Shown here: positions 1-5,396 of the stretch, in pieces
How positions within the stretch are numbered: the first letter of the stretch is position 1
Layout: each line of letters starts with the position of its first letter
Source of the DNA: Hyphomonadaceae bacterium
Lineage (GTDB): Bacteria > Pseudomonadota > Alphaproteobacteria > Caulobacterales > Hyphomonadaceae
Assembly: GCA_030696545.1 (NCBI GenBank)
Contig: JAUYSA010000421.1
Location: 1 to 12,166 of the forward strand
Direction: 5' to 3'
DNA: 12,166 nucleotides
Notes under the pieces: generated by a model
The model's input: only the letters and a program-made list of their open reading frames with translations
Database searches by the model: none
Told to the model about the DNA's origin: nothing
Made by a program: the position numbers and the translations under genes

Positions 1-543
1 CGCCACGGCGCGCTGGCCTTCGGCGGCGATGTTGCCGAGCTGCGCATCGACGGCGGGATCAACCGCCAGCGCCTGCCCCTCTGCCAGCACGCGCGAGATT
101 TCCGCGGGCATCGCCTTCCATTCATTCGCCTGCGGGATTGCCCAGAGCACCTGCCAGCCGATGGCAAGCGCGGCGATGGCGCCGGTGAAGGTAAGCGCCG
201 TCGGCAGCCATTTCTTCCGGCTGACATACAGCTTCGCCAGCTTCACGGAGAACGTGTCGGCCGGCGGCCTATAGACAAAGCGCTGCTCGGCCAGCGCCTT
301 CACGCCGTCTTTCAGGATCTTGTCGGGAACCTCGATCCCCTGCGCGCCATAGATTTCCTTCAGCCGGGCGATCAGCTGTTCCTCACGCGCATCCTCGTTC
401 AGCTCCTGATCGACGATGCGCACGCGATGGCGCAGCGTGTCGACCACGTCCATGGCGAGCATCACGTCGTCAAGCTTGCGGGGTTCGACCGGCAAGGTGG
501 GAGCTGTCGCCCCCACCTTCACCGGAACGGCTGTTTCGCTCAT
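1..543 (-). CDS. DUF6384 family membrane protein, C-terminus cut by window edge
   Basis: Only the first 181 residues are in the window; the frame is still open at base 1. The N-terminal region (about residues 24-93) carries LDDVMLAMDVVDTLRHR, then an acidic helix ending in LIARLKEIYGAQGIEV, then RFVYRPP. I recognise this block as the N-terminus of DUF6384 proteins. One clear membrane segment lies at about residues 113-135, after a KLYVSRKKW basic stretch, so the N-terminus is probably cytoplasmic. The part beyond the membrane helix is helical and incomplete. The ATG lies 10 bp after the stop of the preceding gene on the same strand, so the two are almost certainly co-transcribed. The biochemical function of the family is unknown to me. 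Its partner is TelA-like, and an envelope-stress role is an inference from that pairing only. The start is well placed: the alternative ATG at 552 is followed immediately by a stop. Confidence 0.8.
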   Translation of the reverse strand, partial: MSETAVPVKVGATAPTLPVEPRKLDDVMLAMDVVDTLRHRVRIVDQELNEDAREEQLIARLKEIYGAQGIEVPDKILKDGVKALAEQRFVYRPPADTFSVKLAKLYVSRKKWLPTALTFTGAIAALAIGWQVLWAIPQANEWKAMPAEISRVLAEGQALAVDPAVDAQLGNIAAEGQRAVA

Positions 544-553
544 CAGGCCATGC

Positions 554-1738
554 TCAGGACGTGCGCGCGATCAGGGCAACGGCGGCGCCCTGTTCGATCA
601 GGTGCGCCATGCGTTTCTTGCCGTCTTCCACGGCGTCGCGGATTTCCTTCGAGTTCTCGGTCGCCAGCTTGCGCATTTCGGAGATGATGCCGATCGAGCG
701 CTCCTGGTAGGACACCACCGAATCCACCAGCTTCTTGACGGCGGCGGCGGAGATCGTCGGCCCGTAACCGGCCTTGAGGGCCGCTTCCTGAACCTTGCTG
801 CCGATCTCGCTGAGGGTTTCGAGCGACTGGTCGATGCCCTTCTTCATGCTCTCAAGCGCCTGCGTCGATTCATGCAGGCCGAACATGCCGGTGAAGGTGG
901 CGGACAAGGCCGTCAGCACGATCTCGTTGGTGCCGAAGAAGGAGACGGACTGCGCATAGATGCGCTCCTTGGCGTTCGTGGTCTGCACCAGGCGCGCCAT
1001 GATCACTTCGGATGTGTTGTAGCCGATGGTGATGTTGTCCGAGAGGTCCTTGGCGACCTGATAGCGGCCTTCCTCGGCCTGCAGGCGGCGTAGTTCCTCG
1101 TCGCGCAGCAGTTCGAGCTTGGAACGCTCCGCAGGCTCCGTGCCGGTGTAGGCGGCGACGGCATCGGATGCCGCCTTCATTTTTGTCTTGGCGTCTTCAA
1201 GCTTGCCCTCGGCTGTCTTCAGCACGTCGAGCGCCAGCACTTCAGAGTTCTTCAGGGCGCCACGGAAATCCATGTAGGCTTCAAGGATCAGACGCTCTTT
1301 CTCGATCTGGACTTTGGTGTCCTTCTGGACGTCCAGATAAATGTCCTTGATCTTGTCGAAGCGGGCCGAGATGTCGCCGCGCGTCATCTTCATCCAGACG
1401 TTCGACAGCCGCTCCATCGTGGAGATCTTGCCGTCGGCGTACTGGTCCACGAGGCCCTTGGCGTCGTCGCGGATCGAGTTGAAGGCGTTGGTGATTTCCT
1501 GGTAGCGCTCGCCCACCGTGATGGCCGAGATATGCTCGCGCACCACGTCGTTGAACACCGACATCTGGTCGAGCGTGCGGGCGATCGTCGTCACCTTGTC
1601 GGGCTCAAGCTCACTGATCTGGTTGAGCAGGGCGACGACGGGCGCGACTTCGCCCTTCTTGTCGGGAAGCAGGCCAAGCTGCCGGAGCGTTCCGACTGCC
1701 TTGTCGAGATACTGAAGCGCCGTCGGGCTACCCGCCAT
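554..1738 (-). CDS. Helical TelA-like cytoplasmic protein (often annotated 'cell surface protein')
   Basis: The product is 394 aa, almost entirely helical and strongly charged, with no signal peptide and no membrane segment. The start at 1738 (MAGSPTALQYLDK) is preferred over an in-frame ATG 54 bp upstream, because an AGGGAG ribosome binding site sits 8 nt before it at 1747-1752 and the extra 18 residues are basic and non-conserved in character. The C-terminal half has a segment with FFGTNEIVLTALSATFTGMF followed by long amphipathic helices. By eye this resembles the toxic-anion-resistance TelA fold, where a hydrophobic helix (WKNQMVLAL) precedes a helical tail. That resemblance is inference from memory, not a search. 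Homologues paired with DUF6384 are commonly labelled 'cell surface protein', which does not fit the absence of any export signal. It is the first gene of a two-gene (or longer) operon. A role in membrane or envelope stress is plausible but unproven. Confidence 0.72.
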   Translation of the reverse strand: MAGSPTALQYLDKAVGTLRQLGLLPDKKGEVAPVVALLNQISELEPDKVTTIARTLDQMSVFNDVVREHISAITVGERYQEITNAFNSIRDDAKGLVDQYADGKISTMERLSNVWMKMTRGDISARFDKIKDIYLDVQKDTKVQIEKERLILEAYMDFRGALKNSEVLALDVLKTAEGKLEDAKTKMKAASDAVAAYTGTEPAERSKLELLRDEELRRLQAEEGRYQVAKDLSDNITIGYNTSEVIMARLVQTTNAKERIYAQSVSFFGTNEIVLTALSATFTGMFGLHESTQALESMKKGIDQSLETLSEIGSKVQEAALKAGYGPTISAAAVKKLVDSVVSYQERSIGIISEMRKLATENSKEIRDAVEDGKKRMAHLIEQGAAVALIARTS

Positions 1739-1746
1739 CTTTCTGA

Positions 1747-1752
1747 CTCCCT
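1747..1752 (-). promoter_or_regulatory. Ribosome binding site deciding the TelA-like start
   Basis: AGGGAG on the minus strand, 8 nt before the ATG at 1738. No comparable motif precedes the longer in-frame start at 1792, so the shorter protein is favoured. Confidence 0.6.
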
Positions 1753-1819
1753 GTTTGCGCGCCAATGACTTCCGGGGGGATGCGGCGCGCATTACGACAT
1801 TACGTGTCCCTACTCTTAG

Positions 1820-1850
1820 CCGCTACAAGGGAGTAGCGGGAGAATTTTTT
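1820..1850 (+). terminator. Hairpin plus T-run, terminator- or attenuator-like
   Basis: A perfect 7 bp stem, CCGCTAC (1820-1826) and GTAGCGG (1833-1839), has a 6 nt loop, and six T's follow at 1845-1850 after a 5 nt gap. Read on the plus strand it resembles an intrinsic terminator, but no plus-strand gene lies immediately upstream. It could attenuate a bdhA leader or stop antisense transcription. On the minus strand it would be a 5' UTR hairpin of the TelA-like mRNA. Confidence 0.35.
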
Positions 1851-2015
1851 CGATAATCGATATCGTTTGCAAATCCTGCGGGGCTGCGGGACGGTATCCA
1901 GGCTTCGCCAGATCGACTGAAACGCCTGTGCTGCGGGCAAGCGGCGGCTGGAACGCGGAAGCAGTTCGATAGCGATTGCCTGACCGCCTCGCCGGGGCGA
2001 CAACACAACCGCAAA

Positions 2016-2022
2016 AGAGGAA
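2016..2022 (+). promoter_or_regulatory. Ribosome binding site of bdhA
   Basis: AGAGGAA, 5 nt before the ATG at 2028. It is a good match to the Shine-Dalgarno sequence and supports this start. Confidence 0.75.
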
Positions 2023-2027
2023 TTTCC

Positions 2028-2804
2028 ATGGCCCGCACAGCAATCGTCACAGGATCGACAAGCGGCATTGGCGAGGGAATCGCGCGGGCGCTGGCCGAGG
2101 CGGGGAACAACATCGTCATCAACGGCTTTGGCGACGCCGCAGCGATCGAGAAGCTGCGGGCCTCGATCGAAAGCGACTACAAGGTGAAGTGCCTCTATTC
2201 GGGCGCGGACATGACGAAGCCAGACCAGATCGAGGCGATGTTCGCGATGACGCGCGAGGCGCTGGGGCCGGTGGACATTCTCGTCAACAATGCGGGGGTG
2301 CAGCACGTATCGCCGGTGGAGGATTTCCCGGTCGAGAAGTGGAACCTCATCATCAACCTGAATCTCAACTCGGCCTTCCACACCACGCGCCTCGCCTTCC
2401 CCGACATGAAGAAGCAGAAATGGGGGCGGATCATCAACATCGCGTCGGCGCACGCGCTGGTCGCCTCGCCGTTCAAGAGCGCCTATGTGGCGGCCAAGCA
2501 CGGCATTCTCGGCTTCACCAAGTCGATCGCGCTGGAAGGCGCCACGTTCGGCATCCGCGTGAATGCGATCTGCCCCGGCTATGTGCGCACGCCGCTGGTG
2601 GAGAACCAGATCGCGGATACGGCGAAGGCGCGCGGCATATCAGAAGAGTCGGTCGTGAAGGACGTGCTGCTGGCGGCGCAGCCCACGAAGGAGTTCGTGA
2701 AAGTGTCGGATGTCGCGGCTCTGGCCGTGTTCCTCACCGGCGAGGCGGCGAACCAGATCAACGGCGCGGCGCTGTCGATCGATGGCGGCTGGGTGGCGCA
2801 GTAG
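2028..2804 (+). CDS. bdhA: D-3-hydroxybutyrate dehydrogenase (SDR family)
   Basis: This is a 258 aa classical short-chain dehydrogenase that oxidises D-3-hydroxybutyrate to acetoacetate with NAD in the cytoplasm, the step that follows depolymerisation of PHB. The Rossmann motif is TGSTSGIG (8-15) and NNAG is at 87-90. The catalytic tetrad is Asn112, Ser140, Tyr153 and Lys157. Residues that bind substrate carboxylate in the Pseudomonas fragi enzyme (Gln94, His144, Lys152, Gln196, Trp257 from memory) all have equivalents two positions earlier: Gln92, His142, Lys150, Gln194 and Trp255. The P. fragi Trp187 position is Tyr185 here. These residues, with blocks such as IINIASAH and SPFKSAYVAAKHG, separate it from generic SDRs. 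It ends in GGWVAQ, normal for the family. It is monocistronic: the upstream gene is divergent and the downstream gene convergent. Its presence fits the phaC/phaR locus 6 kb away. Confidence 0.93.
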   Translation: MARTAIVTGSTSGIGEGIARALAEAGNNIVINGFGDAAAIEKLRASIESDYKVKCLYSGADMTKPDQIEAMFAMTREALGPVDILVNNAGVQHVSPVEDFPVEKWNLIINLNLNSAFHTTRLAFPDMKKQKWGRIINIASAHALVASPFKSAYVAAKHGILGFTKSIALEGATFGIRVNAICPGYVRTPLVENQIADTAKARGISEESVVKDVLLAAQPTKEFVKVSDVAALAVFLTGEAANQINGAALSIDGGWVAQ

Positions 2805-2843
2805 GCCAATCTGCCAAACTAGGATTGATGCCAAGTGATTACT

Positions 2844-2948
2844 CTTGTCATCCCGGCCGTAGCGGAGCGAAGAGCCGGGAACCATTTATAGGTAGTCGGT
2901 CTTGCTCAATGGGTCCCGGGTCTCGCTACGCTCGCCCGGGATGACAAG
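2844..2948. repeat. Two-hairpin palindromic element (REPIN/BIME-like) between convergent genes
   Basis: The outer arms CTTGTCATCCCGG (2844-2856) and CCGGGATGACAAG (2936-2948) are perfect 13 bp inverted repeats. Each half is itself a hairpin: TCCCGGC...GCCGGGA at 2851-2880 and TCCCGGG...CCCGGGA at 2914-2941. The internal loops share a GTAGCG-GAGCGA theme in opposite orientations, so the element reads as two copies of one palindromic repeat facing each other. It fills most of the 190 bp between the stops of bdhA and the LD-carboxypeptidase gene, and could also end transcription from both sides. GTCATCCCGG-type palindromes are common intergenic repeats in alphaproteobacteria. Confidence 0.75.
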
Positions 2949-2994
2949 TGTGCATGCGGCGGAACCTGCGTGGCCTGTATTGATTCAATCGTGC

Positions 2995-3831
2995 TCAACC
3001 AAACGGCACGACCTTGTTGTCGCTGTCGTGGCCGATATCGGCGCGCCCGAGATAGGGAATGCCTGACCGCTCGCACCAGAAGCGGGCGACTTCTTCTTCG
3101 GTGAGTTCGAAATCGGGATCGTTCTTGGGAACCGCCGAACAGCGGCCGAGGCGGATGCCGGCAGCGCGCCGGACATGCGCGTTCGAGGTGACGTGGTAAA
3201 AATAGCGGTCGATGCGGTACATGTACTCGCCCACATCCTCCAGCATCAGGACATGCCCCTCCAGCTTCGGCTCCAGCGGCGTGCCGAGCAGCTGGCTGAG
3301 GATGGTGAGGTTGAAAGCGAGGTTCGGGTGGCCAGGCGTGACGCCCCGCTCCAGCGCGGATGCCGCGCCATCGACCAGCCAGGCGAGGCCACGCCTGACA
3401 GCCTGCTCGCCATCCTCGCGGATCAGATCGACCGGCATCGGCCCATGGGCGACTTGGCTGAACCCGGCCTTGTAGAGCCCTGCCAGCAAAAAGCCGGCGT
3501 CTGAATAGCCGAGCCATTTCTTGGCGCGGGCATGTTCATGCAGCTGCGGGATCGCATACTCGGCGACGCGGCAGGCGCCATAGCCGCCGCGCGCCAGCCA
3601 GACGGCGTCGATCTCCGGATCGTTCGCAACCTCGACCAGTGCATCGATCCGGGCGCGATCTGTGCCGGCGAAATGACCGGCCTGCTCAAAGCATTGCGGG
3701 TGAAACAACAACTCGACCCGGTCGCCATACTGGCGGGCCGCGACCTCGATCGCCTTCTGCGCCAGCGACTTCGACATGCGCGTTCCGGGGGCAACAAGGC
3801 CGATACGGAACACCTTTTCACTTGACCCCAT
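2995..3831 (-). CDS. ldcA: LD-carboxypeptidase (muramoyltetrapeptide carboxypeptidase, peptidase S66)
   Basis: A 278 aa protein without a signal peptide, so cytoplasmic. Family S66 enzymes remove the terminal D-Ala from murein tetrapeptides (L-Ala-D-Glu-mDAP-D-Ala) during peptidoglycan recycling. Visible motifs are the N-terminal RIGLVAPGT (9-17), WLARGGYGACR (78-88), the nucleophile Ser110 in GYSD (108-111), Glu198 in LEDVGE (197-202) and His268 in IGHD near the C-terminus. The order Ser-Glu-His matches the S66 catalytic triad. It is a little shorter than many members (about 300-340 aa), but all catalytic motifs are present. The start is set by the RIGLVAPGT strand, which must be included. 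The Shine-Dalgarno is weak (GGGTGG-like). The gene is divergent from the Mur ligase gene with only 26 bp between starts, and both products act on murein peptides or their UDP-sugar conjugates. The symbol is by family analogy. Confidence 0.9.
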   Translation of the reverse strand: MGSSEKVFRIGLVAPGTRMSKSLAQKAIEVAARQYGDRVELLFHPQCFEQAGHFAGTDRARIDALVEVANDPEIDAVWLARGGYGACRVAEYAIPQLHEHARAKKWLGYSDAGFLLAGLYKAGFSQVAHGPMPVDLIREDGEQAVRRGLAWLVDGAASALERGVTPGHPNLAFNLTILSQLLGTPLEPKLEGHVLMLEDVGEYMYRIDRYFYHVTSNAHVRRAAGIRLGRCSAVPKNDPDFELTEEEVARFWCERSGIPYLGRADIGHDSDNKVVPFG

Positions 3832-3857
3832 ACGCCACCCGCTGAGACACCCGGATC
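3832..3857. promoter_or_regulatory. Very short divergent start region (26 bp)
   Basis: Only 26 bp separate the two start codons. There is no room for two full promoters, so one or both must lie inside the opposite coding region, or the true start of the Mur ligase is further in. Neither start has a strong Shine-Dalgarno sequence. Confidence 0.4.
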
Positions 3858-5306
3858 ATGTCCGATTCAAACACCGCCCTCGCCCCCAATACACTAGAAC
3901 ATGCCGGGCCATATTTCTTCTGCGGCATTGGCGGCAGCGGAATGTTGCCGCTGGCCCTGATCGTCAAGGCGCGGGGCCATGATGTCGAGGGGTCTGATCG
4001 ATCGCTCGACGCCGGGCGGACGGCGGGCAAGTTCGATTTCCTGAAAGCGCGCGGCATCGGGCTGCATCCGCAGGACGGCTCAGGCGTGACGCGCAAGGAA
4101 CAGCTTCTCGTCACGTCCGCCGCCGTCGAAGACACCGTGCCTGATGTTGTCGCCGCGAAACAGCTTGGCTGCCCGCAGGTGACGCGCCCGCAATTGCTGG
4201 CGCAGCTGGTCAACAGCGCGAAGGTATCGATCGCGGTTGGCGGCACGTCTGGCAAGTCGACCACGACGGGGATGATCGGCTGGATTCTCTACGCGACGCG
4301 ACGCGACCCGACCGTGATGAACGGCGCGGTGATGAAGAATTTCGTGGCGGGCGACTTCCCGTTTGCGTCCGCCATCGTGGGCGAAGGCGATATCTTCGTG
4401 TCCGAAGTCGATGAGAGCGATGGCTCCATCGCGCTCTACAACCCCACCATCGCTGTGCTGAACAACATCGCGCTCGACCACAAATCGATGGACGAACTTC
4501 GCCGCCTGTTCACCAATTTCATCTCGAAGGCGCAGGTCGCCGTCCTCAACCTCGACAATGATGAAACGAAGCGCCTCGCCGCCGAAGTGAACCACCCCAA
4601 CGCCCTCACCTATTCGCTCACTGATACGAGCGCAGACTTCTCGATCTCCGACCTCGTCACGCAGCCCGATGGCATGTCGTGCATAGTCACCGAGAAATCG
4701 ACGGGCGAGCGCCAGCGCATCTGCCTGCAGACGCCGGGCCGGCACAATCTCTCCAACGGCCTAGCCGCCATCGCCGCTGCCCGCGCGTGCGGACTAAGCC
4801 TGCGTGAAGCGACCATGGCGCTGATGAACTTCGTCGGCATCCGCAGACGCCTTGAGGTCGTGGGAACCGCGAAGGACATCACGGTCATCGACGATTTCGG
4901 GCACAACCCCGACAAGATCGCCGCCACCCTTTCCACCCTGCATCAATTCCCCGGCCGCCTGCTCGTCATGTGGCAGCCGCACGGCTACGGCCCGATCCGC
5001 CAGATGAAGGACCAGTTCATCGAAATGTTCGCGCGCGACATCGCCGCCAAAGACATCCTCCTGATGCCCGAGCCCGCCTATTTCGGCGGCACGGTCGACA
5101 AGTCGATGGGCTCCAACATCATCGCCGAAGGCGTCACCGCCGCCGGCCGCACAGCCTACGCCCTGCCCGACCGCCCCGCCTGCGGCGACAAGCTGGTCGA
5201 CCTCGCCCAACCGGGCGACCTGATCGTCGTCATGGGCGCAAGAGACGACACGCTCTCGGAGTTTGCTGCTGACGTGCTGAAGCGCTTGGGGGAGAAACCC
5301 TTCTAG
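3858..5306 (+). CDS. Mur ligase family protein, MurC/Mpl type
   Basis: A 482 aa cytoplasmic ATP-dependent amide ligase with the three-domain Mur layout. The N-terminal nucleotide-sugar domain has FCGIGGSGMLPLA (21-33), the MurC/Mpl signature. The central domain has the P-loop GGTSGKSTTT (128-137), SEVDESDGS (182-190) and NNIALDH (202-208). The C-terminal domain begins near PGRHNLSN (293-300) and includes GIRRRLEVVG (327-336), DDFGHNP (345-351) and QPHGYG (373-378). MurC joins L-Ala to UDP-MurNAc. Mpl joins recycled L-Ala-D-Glu-mDAP tripeptide to UDP-MurNAc. Usual P-loops in these families read GTHGKTT; here it is GTSGKST, and the metal/substrate loop after NNI also differs from MurC (NIDPEHLDHY). 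The neighbouring LD-carboxypeptidase, which produces tripeptide, favours a recycling role, but I cannot separate MurC, Mpl and a third paralogue by eye. A main murC in the dcw cluster elsewhere would be expected. Confidence 0.82.
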   Translation: MSDSNTALAPNTLEHAGPYFFCGIGGSGMLPLALIVKARGHDVEGSDRSLDAGRTAGKFDFLKARGIGLHPQDGSGVTRKEQLLVTSAAVEDTVPDVVAAKQLGCPQVTRPQLLAQLVNSAKVSIAVGGTSGKSTTTGMIGWILYATRRDPTVMNGAVMKNFVAGDFPFASAIVGEGDIFVSEVDESDGSIALYNPTIAVLNNIALDHKSMDELRRLFTNFISKAQVAVLNLDNDETKRLAAEVNHPNALTYSLTDTSADFSISDLVTQPDGMSCIVTEKSTGERQRICLQTPGRHNLSNGLAAIAAARACGLSLREATMALMNFVGIRRRLEVVGTAKDITVIDDFGHNPDKIAATLSTLHQFPGRLLVMWQPHGYGPIRQMKDQFIEMFARDIAAKDILLMPEPAYFGGTVDKSMGSNIIAEGVTAAGRTAYALPDRPACGDKLVDLAQPGDLIVVMGARDDTLSEFAADVLKRLGEKPF

Positions 5307-5318
5307 TCACGGGGTGAC
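5306..5318 (+). terminator. Small hairpin directly after the Mur ligase stop
   Basis: GTCAC (5306-5310), GGG loop, GTGAC (5314-5318), overlapping the last base of the stop codon. There is no following T-run, so this is at best a weak or Rho-assisted terminator. Confidence 0.2.
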
Positions 5319-5385
5319 ACGGAAGGCCATTGTCGTGGCTGACTGGCTTTACGATTTGCATGGGCTTACGCTTCCTTGAAGCAAC

Positions 5386-5391
5386 GAGGAA
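5386..5391 (+). promoter_or_regulatory. Ribosome binding site of the acylase gene
   Basis: GAGGAA, 5 nt before the ATG at 5397. It selects this ATG over the in-frame TTG at 5376, which lies upstream of the motif and would add seven residues before an otherwise well-formed lipoprotein signal. Confidence 0.7.
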
Positions 5392-5396
5392 ATCCC

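Larger units (their letters stand above)
1739..2027. promoter_or_regulatory. Divergent intergenic region between the TelA-like gene and bdhA
   Basis: This 289 bp stretch separates two divergently transcribed genes and must hold the promoters of both. It is locally AT-richer than its surroundings around 1841-1875. It contains a hairpin with a following T-run (listed separately) and an interrupted palindrome, CGATA-N5-TATCG, at 1851-1865 that could be an operator. I could not pick out a convincing -35/-10 pair for either gene. The open frames across it look like shadows and I see no small gene. Confidence 0.5.

Noticed and set aside
416..1093. A 225-codon plus-strand frame opposite the DUF6384/TelA-like genes
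   Set aside because: It crosses the junction of two genes on the other strand and has a shadow-type composition.
1800..2501. A 233-codon minus-strand frame across the intergenic region and bdhA
   Set aside because: The part over bdhA is a codon-phase shadow, and the part over 1800-2027 has no ribosome binding site or motif.
4080..4745. A 221-codon minus-strand frame inside the Mur ligase gene
   Set aside because: Arg/Ala-rich shadow of the conserved P-loop and central domain.
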